A model generated the notes under the pieces. That model searched no databases and had not been told where the DNA came from. It saw only the letters and a program-made list of their open reading frames with translations. The position numbers and the translations under genes are program-made. A stretch of 64,000 nucleotides of DNA from Blastococcus sp. URHD0036. GTDB taxonomy: Bacteria; Actinomycetota; Actinomycetes; Mycobacteriales; Geodermatophilaceae. Shown here one piece after another: positions 33,698 through 41,855 of the stretch (its first letter is position 1; each line of letters starts with the position of its first letter). The stretch spans positions 1-64,000 of the forward strand of contig NZ_JNIK01000018.1 of NCBI RefSeq assembly GCF_000701365.1, read 5' to 3'.

Positions 33698-34599
33698 GCC
33701 CGGTCTCCGATCATCTGCAGGTACACGTCCTCGAGGGTGGGCCGGGCGACGGTGAGGTCGGGGACCTCCCCGCCGAGGCGGCCGGCCAGCTCGCCGACCA
33801 GCGCCGTCGGCGTCTGGGTCTCCGCGCTGCGCCGGACGCCGTCCTCGGTCCAGCTGACGACGACGGGGGCGCTCCCCCGGCCGCCCAGCTCGGCGGGGAC
33901 GGCGACCTCGGCCAGCCGGCCGCGGGCGATGACCCCCACGCGGTCGGCGAGCGCCTCGGCCTCGTCCAGGTAGTGGGTGGTGAGCAGCATCGTGGTGCCG
34001 AGATCCCGCAGCGACCGGATCAGCGACCAGAACTGGCGCCGCGCCTCGGGGTCGAAGCCGGTCGTCGGCTCGTCGAGGAACAGCAGCGTGGGCCGGCCGA
34101 CGATCCCCAGGGCGACGTCCAGCCGGCGCCGCTGCCCCCCGGACAGCGTGCGGCCGCGGACGCCGGCCTTCTCGGTCAGCCCCACCAGCTCGAGCACCTC
34201 GTCGGGGTCGCGGGGGTCGGCGTAGTACGACGCCTGCGCACGCAGCAGCTCCCGGCAGGTGAGCTGGCTGTCGCCGGCACCGGACTGCAGCACGATGCCG
34301 AGCTCGGCCTTCCAGCGCCGGCCGCCGGTGGCGGGGTCGGTGCCCAGGACCCGCACCTCGCCGGCGTCCCGTCGGCGGAAGCCCTCGCAGATCTCGACCG
34401 TCGTCGTCTTGCCGGCGCCGTTGGGGCCGAGCAGCGCGAAGATCTCGCCGCGGCGGATGTCCAGGTCCAGCCCGTCCACGGCGGTGGAGTCCCCGTAGCG
34501 GCGCACCAGCCCGCGGATCGAGATCGCGGCGTCGGGGTCCAGCGGGACGTCGGTACGGCGCGCGGCACTCGCCGTCGGTACCGCGGTCGGACTGCTCAC
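33694..34599 (-). CDS. ABC transporter ATP-binding protein (exporter type)
   Basis: 301-residue ATPase subunit for the ABC-2 permease downstream. Seen: Walker A GPNGAGKTT, Q-loop VLQSGAGD, signature LSGGQRRRLDVAL, Walker B LLFLDEPTTGFDP and H-loop LLTTHYLDEAEAL; the C-terminal about 70 residues form a DrrA-type extension. GTG start at 34599 lies 28 bases after the deoA stop. Daunorubicin/antibiotic-exporter-like subfamily; substrate not identifiable. Confidence 0.87.
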   Translation of the reverse strand: MSSPTAVPTASAARRTDVPLDPDAAISIRGLVRRYGDSTAVDGLDLDIRRGEIFALLGPNGAGKTTTVEICEGFRRRDAGEVRVLGTDPATGGRRWKAELGIVLQSGAGDSQLTCRELLRAQASYYADPRDPDEVLELVGLTEKAGVRGRTLSGGQRRRLDVALGIVGRPTLLFLDEPTTGFDPEARRQFWSLIRSLRDLGTTMLLTTHYLDEAEALADRVGVIARGRLAEVAVPAELGGRGSAPVVVSWTEDGVRRSAETQTPTALVGELAGRLGGEVPDLTVARPTLEDVYLQMIGDRA

Positions 34600-34627
34600 G
34601 AGAGGACAGTCTCCCCCTCGCCGCTGC

Positions 34628-35908
34628 TCACCCGGTGATGCGGTCCAGGACCAGCGGCAGCGGGCGGTCGTCGGTGTCCACGCCGACCGCCTCCTCCAGC
34701 GCCTCCAGCGCCCGCGGGATCCGGGCGGCGTCGTCGGTGTGCAGCTCGAGCAGCGGCTGGCCCGCCGTCACGTGCTCCCCCACCGTCGCGGTCCAGGTCA
34801 CCCCGGCGGCGGCCGAGACCGGGTCCTCCTTGCGCGCCCGGCCGGCGCCCAGCCGCCACGCGGCGACACCGAGGGCGTAGGCGTCCAGCCGGGTGAGCGT
34901 CCCGGTGGCCGGGGCGGTCACCACGTGCCGCTCGGCGGGCCGCGGCAACGGTGCGTCCGGGTCCCCGCCCTGGGCGGCGATCATCCGCCGCCACACGTCC
35001 ATGGCCCGGCCGTCGGCCAGCGCGTCGGCGGGGTCGACGTCGCCACGGCCGGCACCGGCGAGCATCTCCCCGGCCAGCGCGAGGGTCAGCTCCACGACGT
35101 CGGCCGGACCGCCGCCGGCGAGCACGTCGACGGACTCGGCGACCTCGACGGCGTTGCCCGCGGCCCGGCCCAGCGGGCGGTCCATCGCGGTCACCAGCGC
35201 CACCGTGCGGACGCCGGCCGCCTCCCCCAGCCCCACCATCGTGCGGGCCAGCTCGCGGGAGGCCTCGGGGTCCTTCATGAACGCGCCCGAGCCGGTCTTC
35301 ACGTCCAGCACCAGCGCGTCGGCGCCCTCGGCGATCTTCTTGCTCATGATCGAGCTGGCGATCAGCGGGATCGACTCGACGGTGCCGGTGACGTCGCGCA
35401 GCGCGTAGAGCTTCTTGTCCGCCGGCGCGAGGTCGTTGCCCGCCGCGCAGACCACCGCGCCGACCTCCCGCAGCTGCCGGAGGTAGGCCTCCTCGTGCAC
35501 GTCGGCCCGCCAGCCGGGGATGGCCTCCAGCTTGTCCAGCGTGCCGCCGGTGTGCCCGAGCCCGCGGCCGGACAGCTGCGGCACCACCACCCCGCAGGCC
35601 GCCACCAGCGGCGCGAGCGGGAGGGTGATCTTGTCGCCGACCCCGCCGGTGGAGTGCTTGTCGGCGGTCGGCCGGCCCAGCGACGAGAGGTCCTTGCGCT
35701 CGCCGGAGTCGATCATCGCCTGGGTCCAGACGGCGAGCTCCGCCGGCGACATGCCGCGGAAGAACACCGCCATCAGCAGGGCGCTGATCTGCTCGTCGGG
35801 CACCTCGCCGGCGGTGTACGCGCCGATCACCCAGCGGATCTGGTCGCCGGTCAGCTCGACGCCGTCCCGCTTCGCGCGGATGACGTCGATCGCGTCGAAC
35901 GCGCTCAT
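34628..35908 (-). CDS. deoA: Thymidine phosphorylase
   Basis: 426-residue pyrimidine nucleoside phosphorylase, releasing thymine or uracil and (deoxy)ribose-1-phosphate. Seen: DKHSTGGVGDK (phosphate site), PQLSGRGLGHTGGTLDKLE, YALRDVTGTVESIPLI, ASSIMSKKIAEGADALVLDVK in pieces (SSIMSKK, LVLDVKTGSGAFMK) and a C-terminal lipoyl-like domain with VGEHVTAGQPL. ATG start overlaps the cdd stop (ATGA), so the deaminase and phosphorylase are translated together. Downstream products enter the mutase/DeoC route encoded elsewhere in the window. Confidence 0.95.
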   Translation of the reverse strand: MSAFDAIDVIRAKRDGVELTGDQIRWVIGAYTAGEVPDEQISALLMAVFFRGMSPAELAVWTQAMIDSGERKDLSSLGRPTADKHSTGGVGDKITLPLAPLVAACGVVVPQLSGRGLGHTGGTLDKLEAIPGWRADVHEEAYLRQLREVGAVVCAAGNDLAPADKKLYALRDVTGTVESIPLIASSIMSKKIAEGADALVLDVKTGSGAFMKDPEASRELARTMVGLGEAAGVRTVALVTAMDRPLGRAAGNAVEVAESVDVLAGGGPADVVELTLALAGEMLAGAGRGDVDPADALADGRAMDVWRRMIAAQGGDPDAPLPRPAERHVVTAPATGTLTRLDAYALGVAAWRLGAGRARKEDPVSAAAGVTWTATVGEHVTAGQPLLELHTDDAARIPRALEALEEAVGVDTDDRPLPLVLDRITG

Positions 35909-36318
35909 CGCTGTCCCCGCGCCTCGGCCGCCAGCAGGTCGTCCGGGCCGAACGCGTCGGGCAGCACCTCGCGCATCGGCACGATGCCGAGCGACACCGT
36001 CTCGATCAGCATGTCGGCGCCACCGTGCTCCCACAGCAGCTGCCGGCAGCGCCCGCAGGGCATCAGCGGCTGCCCGTCCCCGCCCACGCAGGCCACCGCG
36101 ACCAGCCGGCCGCCACCGGTGCGGGCGAGGTCGCTGACCATCCCGCACTCGGCGCAGAGACCGAGCCCGTAGGAGGCGTTCTCCACGTTGCAGCCGGTGA
36201 CCACGCGGCCGTCGTCCACCAGTCCGGCCACCCCGACGGGGAACCGCGAGTAGGGGGCGTAGGCGTGCGTCATGGCCTCGCGCGCGGCGGACCGCAGCGC
36301 GTCCCAGTCGACGTCCAC
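35905..36318 (-). CDS. cdd: Cytidine deaminase
   Basis: 137-residue homotetrameric-type zinc deaminase converting (deoxy)cytidine to (deoxy)uridine. Seen: YAPYSRFPVGVA, substrate-binding NVENASYG, catalytic CAEC and PCGRCRQLL, giving three Cys zinc ligands and the Glu proton shuttle. GTG start two bases after the upstream permease stop; its stop overlaps deoA. Cotranscription with a BMP-type nucleoside importer supports a role in using imported nucleosides. Confidence 0.95.
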   Translation of the reverse strand: MDVDWDALRSAAREAMTHAYAPYSRFPVGVAGLVDDGRVVTGCNVENASYGLGLCAECGMVSDLARTGGGRLVAVACVGGDGQPLMPCGRCRQLLWEHGGADMLIETVSLGIVPMREVLPDAFGPDDLLAAEARGQR

Positions 36319-36319
36319 G

Positions 36320-37588
36320 TCACTGCTCCCCTCGTCGCCACACGAGCCCGTCGGCCTTCGGCGGCCGCAACCGCTGGCTGGCCAGTGAGAGCACCAGCAG
36401 CGTGATCAGGTACGGGGTGAACGACACCAGCGAGCCGGGCAGCTCGTCGATGCTCAGGTAGCCGATCAGGCTGGCCACGGAGACGCCGGCGGCGATCGCG
36501 GAGAGCATCTGCCGCCCGACCCGCCACTGCCAGATCGCGGCGATGCCGAGCAGGATCGCCACGAGCAGCAGCAGCGCGGGGATGGCGTCGCCGGCCACCC
36601 GCTCCATCGCGTCGGCGTAGCCGAACAGCACCGCGCCGGCCACCATCCCGCCGGGCCGCCAGTTGCCGAAGATGACCGCCGCCAGCCCGATGTAGCCGCG
36701 GCCGTTGGTCTGGTTCTGCAGGTAGAAGTTCGCCGCGAACACCAGCGCGACGCCGCCCAGCCCGGCCAGGGCCCCGGAGGCGACCACCGCGATGTACTTC
36801 ATCCGGTACACCGGCACGCCGAGGGAGTCCGCCGCCGTCGGGTTCTCCCCGCACGAGCGCAGCCGCAGCCCGAACGGCGTCTGCCACAGCAGCAGGTAGG
36901 TGCCGATCACGAGCGCCACCGTGGCCAGTGACAGCAGCCCGATGTCGGTGGTGAGGCCGCGCAGCACCCCCGCGAGGTCGGACACCACCGGCCAGTGCCG
37001 GGCCTCCAGGTCGCCGAGCCAGTTGGGACCGCTGGAGAAGCCCGGCAGGGTCAGCTCCGGCTGGCGGCTGGACAGCGTCGGCGACTGGCTCGGGCCACCG
37101 CCCGGGACGTCCTCGTAGAGCGCCTCGGAGAGGAACCGCACCACGCCCAGCGCGAGGATGTTGATCGCGACGCCGGAGATGACGTGGTCGACGCCGAAGG
37201 TCACGGTGGCCAGCGCGTGCAGCAGGCCGCCGAGCATCCCGAACAGGACGCCGCCGACGATCGCCGCGGACCAGCCCCACTGGTAACCGGCGTACCCGGC
37301 CCCCCAGGTACCCAGGATCATCATGCCCTCGAGGCCGATGTTGACCACGCCGGCCCGCTCGCTGATGAGGCCGCCGAGACCGACCAGCGCCAGGGGCACG
37401 CTGACGGCGACGGCGGTGGAGATGACCTGGCCGGAGGTCAGCGCGTGCTCGCCGCTGATCAGCCGGACGACGACCAGCAGCAGGAACATCCCGCCGGCGA
37501 TGTACAGCAGCCGGCGGCGCGGGGACCGGGTCAGCGTCCGGCCCTCCTGCGGGTCGGCCGCACCCTCGGCCCGGGTCGCGGTGGTCAC
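36320..37588 (-). CDS. Nucleoside ABC importer permease (second)
   Basis: 422-residue membrane subunit of a BMP/simple-sugar-type ABC importer, about nine or ten helices. Seen: LGGLISERAGVVNIGLEGMM (the hallmark of this permease family), GVDHVISGVAINILALG, FGLRLRSCGENPTAADSLGV and AAVIFGNWRPGGMVAGAVLFG. It pairs with the permease encoded just upstream (GTGA overlap) to form the heterodimeric channel. The C-terminus is somewhat extended. Substrate class (nucleosides) is inferred from cdd and deoA following immediately. Confidence 0.88.
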   Translation of the reverse strand: MTTATRAEGAADPQEGRTLTRSPRRRLLYIAGGMFLLLVVVRLISGEHALTSGQVISTAVAVSVPLALVGLGGLISERAGVVNIGLEGMMILGTWGAGYAGYQWGWSAAIVGGVLFGMLGGLLHALATVTFGVDHVISGVAINILALGVVRFLSEALYEDVPGGGPSQSPTLSSRQPELTLPGFSSGPNWLGDLEARHWPVVSDLAGVLRGLTTDIGLLSLATVALVIGTYLLLWQTPFGLRLRSCGENPTAADSLGVPVYRMKYIAVVASGALAGLGGVALVFAANFYLQNQTNGRGYIGLAAVIFGNWRPGGMVAGAVLFGYADAMERVAGDAIPALLLLVAILLGIAAIWQWRVGRQMLSAIAAGVSVASLIGYLSIDELPGSLVSFTPYLITLLVLSLASQRLRPPKADGLVWRRGEQ

Positions 37589-38787
37589 GGGGTCCCCCCT
37601 CCGTCGGTCGTGGCGGTGGCGGGCGCCGGGCCGCCGACCCCCGCCGGCTGGGCGGTGGCGGCGCCGGGGTCGATCACAGGTGGGGCGCCGTCGCCCTGCC
37701 GGTTGGCCTGCTCGGCGCGGCGGCGGGCGAGCCGGCGGGCCAGCTCGTTGGCGACGACGACGGCGAGCAGGATCGTGCCCTGCATGATCTGCACGACCGT
37801 GGAGGGGATGTCGGCGGCCTGCAGCGGCGCCGACGCCCGGTCGAGGAAGGCGTAGAACAGCGCCGCCACCGCGATCCCGATCGGCGAGTTACGGCCCAGC
37901 AGGGCCACCGCGATGCCGAGGAAGCCCAGCCCGCTGGTGAAGTCGGTGTTGTAGTTGTGGTTGCGGCCCAGCAGGTCCGGCAGGCCGATCAGCCCGGCCA
38001 CCGCGCCGGAGATCAGCATGGTCTTGAGGACCATCCGCTTCGCGTCGACGCCGCTGGCCGAGGCCGCCGACGCGTTCAGGCCGCTGGCCCGCAGGTCGAA
38101 GCCGAAGCGGGTGCGCTGCAGCACGACCCAGGCCACGACCCCGATGACCACCGCGATCACCAGGAAGCCGTAGAGCGGACGGCGCGGCAGCTCCAGGCCC
38201 AGCCCGCCCAGCAGCCCGTCGAGCGAGGGCATCCAGGCCGACTCGGGCAGCGTCTCCGTCCGGATGATCGAGGCGCCCGGCTCGCTGCCCAGGAACGGCC
38301 CGGTGAGCAGGAAGGACGCCAGCCCCAGGGCGATCGTGTTCAGCATGATCGAGCTGATGACCTCGCTGACGCCGCGGGTCACCTTCAGCACCGCCACGAT
38401 GCCGGCCCAGATCCCGCCGACGGTCATGGCGACGACCATGACCAGCACCACGTGCAGCGGGGCCGGCAGGGTGACCATCGCCCCGATGCCCGCGGCCACG
38501 ACCGTGGCCAGCCGGTACTGGCCCTCCACGCCGATGTTGAACAGCCCGGCGCGGAAGGCGATGGCGACGGCGATGCCGGCGAGGAACAGCGGGACGGCGC
38601 GGTTGAGCACGGTCACCATCGAGGTGATCTGCTGGACCGGGTCGTCGCCGAAGTCGAACATCACCGACAGCGCCTCGAGCGGGTCCACGCCGAGGATCAG
38701 CATGACGCCGGCCGAGATGACGACCGCGATGACGATGGCGATGAGCGGGGCGATCAGCGCCGTCCCGATGCGCCGGACGACGGTCAC
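37585..38787 (-). CDS. Nucleoside ABC importer permease (first)
   Basis: 400-residue membrane subunit, companion of the next gene. Seen: FRAGLFNIGVEGQYRLATVVA (family hallmark), GVSEVISSIMLNTIALGLAS, RTRFGFDLRASGLNASAASA and GLGFLGIAVALLGRNSPIG. The C-terminal 45 residues are hydrophilic and Pro/Ala/Thr-rich. GTG start at 38787 overlaps the ATPase stop (GTGA). This order (ATPase, permease, permease after a BMP lipoprotein) is the standard YufN-YufO-YufP-YufQ arrangement. Confidence 0.88.
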   Translation of the reverse strand: MTVVRRIGTALIAPLIAIVIAVVISAGVMLILGVDPLEALSVMFDFGDDPVQQITSMVTVLNRAVPLFLAGIAVAIAFRAGLFNIGVEGQYRLATVVAAGIGAMVTLPAPLHVVLVMVVAMTVGGIWAGIVAVLKVTRGVSEVISSIMLNTIALGLASFLLTGPFLGSEPGASIIRTETLPESAWMPSLDGLLGGLGLELPRRPLYGFLVIAVVIGVVAWVVLQRTRFGFDLRASGLNASAASASGVDAKRMVLKTMLISGAVAGLIGLPDLLGRNHNYNTDFTSGLGFLGIAVALLGRNSPIGIAVAALFYAFLDRASAPLQAADIPSTVVQIMQGTILLAVVVANELARRLARRRAEQANRQGDGAPPVIDPGAATAQPAGVGGPAPATATTDGGGTP

Positions 38788-40367
38788 GAGGCCACTCCCC
38801 CACCCGCGCGGGTCGCGCCGGCGGGCGTCGCGCCCGGGGCCGTCGTGCCCCCGCGCCCGCCCGTCATGTGGCCGCCGAGCTCCTCGGGGGTGATCCCCGT
38901 CGGGTCGAGCGTGGCGACGATGCGGCCGCGGAGCATGACCGCGAGGCTGTCCGACAGCCCGATGAGCTCGTCGAGGTCCGCCGAGATGAGCACGATCCCC
39001 AGTCCCTCCGCCCGCGCCTGGCGGAGCAGTTCCCAGATCTTGGCCTGGGCGCCGACGTCGACGCCGCGGGTCGGGTGGGCGGCGATGAGCAGCCGCGGCC
39101 GGCCGCTCATCTCGCGGCCCACGATGAGCTTCTGCTGGTTGCCGCCGGACAGCGCGACCGCCGGGGTGTCCGGCGAGGGCGCGCGGACGTCGTACTCGCG
39201 CATGATGCGGGCCGTGTCGGCGCGGGCGCCGCGGCGGTCGATGAACGGCCCGCGGACCGACGGCGCCTGGGTCTGGTGCCCGAGCACGCGGTTCTCCCAC
39301 AGCGAGGCGTCCAGCAGCATGCCCTGGCGGTGCCGGTCCTCCGGGATGAAGGCCAGGCCGCTCTCCCGGCGGCGGCGGGTGCTCCAGGCGGAGACGTCGT
39401 GGGTGCCGAGCCGGACGCTGCCGGCCACGAGCGGGCGCAGGCCCATGATCGCGTCGACGAGCTCGGACTGGCCGTTGCCCTCGACGCCGGCGATGCCGAC
39501 GACCTCGCCCTCGTGCACGGTGAACGACACGTCGTCGACCAGTGCGCGCCCGTCGGGGGCGTGCACGGTCACCTCGGAGACGACGAGCGCCGCGGCCTCG
39601 CGGACGGTGGACTCGCGGGTCTCGGGGGTCGGCAGCTCGCTGCCGACCATCATCTCGGCCAGCTGGCGCGCGGTCGTCGTCCGCGGGTCGGCCTCGCCGA
39701 CGGTCGTGCCGCGACGGATGACCGTGATCGAGTCGGCGACCTTGCGCACCTCGTCGAGCTTGTGCGAGATGAAGATGACGGTGAGGCCCTCCCGCTTGAG
39801 CTCGGCGAGGTTGGCGAACAGCTCGTCGACCTCCTGCGGCACGAGCACCGCCGTCGGCTCGTCGAGGATGAGGATCCGGGCGCCGCGGTAGAGGACCTTG
39901 GCGATCTCCACCCGCTGCCGGTCGCCGACCCCCAGGTCCTCGACGAGGGCGTCGGGGTCGATGCCGAACGCGTAGGCGTCGCTGATCTCGCGGATCCGCC
40001 GCCGAGCCTCCGCGCGGTCCAGGCGTGGGCCGCGGCGCGGTTCCTGGCCGAGGACGACGTTCTCCAGCACGGTGAAGTTGTCGGCCAGCATGAAGTGCTG
40101 GTGCACCATCCCGATGCCGGCGGCGATGGCGTCGTTGGGGCTCCGCAGCACGATCTCGCGCCCGTCGACGAGGATCTGACCCTCGTCGGGCCGGTGCATC
40201 CCGTAGAGCGTCTTCATCAGCGTGGACTTGCCCGCGCCGTTCTCACCGACGATGGCGTGCACCTCGCCGCGCCGGACGCGCAGGTCGATGTCCCGATTGG
40301 CCACCACGCCGGGGAAGCGCTTGGTGACCTTCCGCAGCTCGACCGCCAGGGGGGCCGATTCGGTCAA
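38784..40367 (-). CDS. Nucleoside ABC importer ATPase (two nucleotide-binding domains)
   Basis: 527-residue tandem ATPase. First domain: Walker A GENGAGKST, VHQHFMLADNFTVLENVVLG (typical of the YufO/NupO type), signature LGVGDRQRVEIAKVL and Walker B ILILDEPTAVLVPQE. Second domain: degenerate Walker A GVEGNGQSEL, FIPEDRHRQGM, signature LSGGNQQK and HPTRGVDVGA. The second site is non-canonical, as in ribose/galactose-type importers. The start is TTG at 40367, supported by GAGGAG seven bases upstream. A 16-bp hairpin separates it from the lipoprotein gene. Confidence 0.9.
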   Translation of the reverse strand: MTESAPLAVELRKVTKRFPGVVANRDIDLRVRRGEVHAIVGENGAGKSTLMKTLYGMHRPDEGQILVDGREIVLRSPNDAIAAGIGMVHQHFMLADNFTVLENVVLGQEPRRGPRLDRAEARRRIREISDAYAFGIDPDALVEDLGVGDRQRVEIAKVLYRGARILILDEPTAVLVPQEVDELFANLAELKREGLTVIFISHKLDEVRKVADSITVIRRGTTVGEADPRTTTARQLAEMMVGSELPTPETRESTVREAAALVVSEVTVHAPDGRALVDDVSFTVHEGEVVGIAGVEGNGQSELVDAIMGLRPLVAGSVRLGTHDVSAWSTRRRRESGLAFIPEDRHRQGMLLDASLWENRVLGHQTQAPSVRGPFIDRRGARADTARIMREYDVRAPSPDTPAVALSGGNQQKLIVGREMSGRPRLLIAAHPTRGVDVGAQAKIWELLRQARAEGLGIVLISADLDELIGLSDSLAVMLRGRIVATLDPTGITPEELGGHMTGGRGGTTAPGATPAGATRAGGGVAS

Positions 40368-40429
40368 CTCGTATCTCCTCGAGGAGGGCGGCGGTCCGGC
40401 TCAGCCGGTCGTCGCGACGGTACACAGCA

Positions 40430-40465
40430 CGGCGGGCCCGGGAGCGTGCGCTCCCGGGCCCGCCG
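40430..40465 (-). terminator. Intercistronic 16-bp hairpin between the BMP lipoprotein and importer genes
   Basis: CGGCGGGCCCGGGAGC (40430-40445), a four-base loop, then its exact complement (40450-40465). It begins about 30 bases after the lipoprotein stop on the minus strand and 60 bases before the ATPase start. No T-tract. It probably gives partial termination or 3'-end protection, so the binding protein is made in excess over the membrane parts. Confidence 0.75.
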
Positions 40466-40494
40466 GCGGTCCACCTGGTGTCCGAACGGATCGG

Positions 40495-41568
40495 TCAGGG
40501 AGTGGAGCTGACCTCGATGTCGCCGTCGATGATCTGCTGCCGGTAGTCGTCGATCTGCGCCTGGATGTCGTCGATGAAGCCACCGGACGTCGACAGCTCC
40601 ATGCCCTCGGTCGAGAGGTCGTTGACGATGTCCGTGCCGCCCTCGACGTCACCGGACTCGAAGTCCTCGATGAACGACTGGACCGCGACGTCGACCCGCT
40701 TGAGCACCGAGGTGAGGATCACCTGCTGCAGGGCGGCGTCGCCGACCGTCTCGTACTGGTCGGAGTCGACGCCGATGGCGAGCCCGCCGGCGGCAGCAGC
40801 CGCCTCGAAGACGCCCTGACCCGATCCGCCGGCCGCGTGGTAGACGATGTCGGCGCCGTTGGCGTACATGGCGCCGGCGATGTCGGTGGCCTTCTCCGGG
40901 GCGTTGAAGCCGCTGAAGTCACCGGCCGGGGAGATGTACTGGACGTCGATGACGATGTCCGGGTTCACCGCCCGCGCGCCCTGCTCGTACCCGGCCTGGA
41001 AGGTCTGGATGAGCGGGACGTCGACGCCGCCGACGAAGCCGATGTGGTCCGTCTCGGTCTTCAGCGCCGCCGCGACACCACCGAGGAACGAGCCCTGCTC
41101 GGCCGCGAACAGCAGCCCGGTGGCGTTGTCCAGCCCGGTGCCGTCGACCGCCGAGTCGACGATCGCGAAGCTGACGTCCGGGTACTGCGGCGCGACCTCG
41201 GCGAGGGCGTCGGCGTACGCGAAGCCGACCGCGATGATCGGGTTGAAGCCGTCGTCGGCCAGCTGGGTCAGCAGGTCGGCGCGGTTGGACGCGTCGGCGT
41301 TGGGCGAGAGGTCCTGCAGCTCGGCACCCAGCGACTCGGCCGCGGCCGAGGCACCGGCGTACGCCGAGTCGTTGAACGACTTGTCGCCGCGGCCGCCGGT
41401 GTCGTAGGCCAGACCGATCTTGACGTCGCCGTCGCCGCCACCGCTGCTGCCACTGCCGCTGCTGTCGCTGTCGCTGTCGTCACTGGCACATCCGGCCAGG
41501 GCCAGGCTCCCGGCCGTCAACAGGGCCGCTGCCCGAAGGCCGGCCTTCCTCATCCGCGCTCCGCGCAC
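40495..41568 (-). CDS. BMP-family nucleoside-binding lipoprotein
   Basis: 357-residue substrate-binding lipoprotein of a BMP-type importer. Seen: basic N-region, hydrophobic core and lipobox LALAGC with Cys27, a Ser/Asp/Gly linker, then IGLAYDTGGRGDKSFNDSAYAG, VDSAVDGTG, EQGSFLGGVAA, GFVGGVDVPLIQTFQAGYEQG in pieces (GFVGGVD, FQAGYEQGA) and HAAGGSGQGVFEAA, the standard BMP (PnrA-like) signature. Homologues bind purine or pyrimidine nucleosides. Start GTG 41568 has GGAGGAG six bases upstream; ATG 41553 is an alternative. First gene of the salvage operon. Confidence 0.92.
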   Translation of the reverse strand: MRGARMRKAGLRAAALLTAGSLALAGCASDDSDSDSSGSGSSGGGDGDVKIGLAYDTGGRGDKSFNDSAYAGASAAAESLGAELQDLSPNADASNRADLLTQLADDGFNPIIAVGFAYADALAEVAPQYPDVSFAIVDSAVDGTGLDNATGLLFAAEQGSFLGGVAAALKTETDHIGFVGGVDVPLIQTFQAGYEQGARAVNPDIVIDVQYISPAGDFSGFNAPEKATDIAGAMYANGADIVYHAAGGSGQGVFEAAAAAGGLAIGVDSDQYETVGDAALQQVILTSVLKRVDVAVQSFIEDFESGDVEGGTDIVNDLSTEGMELSTSGGFIDDIQAQIDDYRQQIIDGDIEVSSTP

Positions 41569-41852
41569 GCCTGTCTCCTCCTCGTGGGGGCGCGGCCCGG
41601 TGTCGCCGGGCCGGCCCGGTGGGCTCGTCTGCCGTCGGCGACCCGACCGGCGGTTGACCGGGTCGGACCGCAGGCGGCAATGCGGGAAAGCTACTCGCGG
41701 GTACCGACCCCGCCACCAGCCCCGGAGCGGATAGAGACGCGATCGTTGCCAATCTCCGGACGGGCGGTGAACCGCATCACGTCCGCGTCACACCACCGTC
41801 ACGAACCGCAGCCGAGCCGTCCCCCGGCCGGGCGACGGCTAGCGTCGGGACC
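41569..41852. other. Divergent intergenic region between the nucleoside operon and the carboxypeptidase gene
   Basis: These 284 bases hold the promoter of the minus-strand salvage operon and the leaderless promoter of the plus-strand carboxypeptidase gene. A minus-strand TAGCTT (41693-41688) is a candidate -10, giving a leader of about 110 bases. The leader contains a short hairpin, GGCCCGG (41594-41600) and CCGGGCC (41606-41612), and a strong Shine-Dalgarno. I recognised no riboswitch. Confidence 0.4.
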
Positions 41853-41855
41853 GTG
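41840..41855 (+). promoter_or_regulatory. Leaderless-type promoter of the D,D-carboxypeptidase gene
   Basis: TAGCGT (41840-41845), seven bases, then GTG at 41853. There is no Shine-Dalgarno. Confidence 0.6.

Noticed and set aside
34628-36148. Extended thymidine phosphorylase start at 36148
   Set aside because: The extra N-terminal residues are an out-of-phase reading of cdd; ATG 35908 gives the family N-terminus and an ATGA overlap.
41569-41852. Purine riboswitch upstream of the nucleoside importer operon
   Set aside because: Expected from function, but I could not recognise conserved purine or preQ1 aptamer cores; only short GC hairpins were seen.
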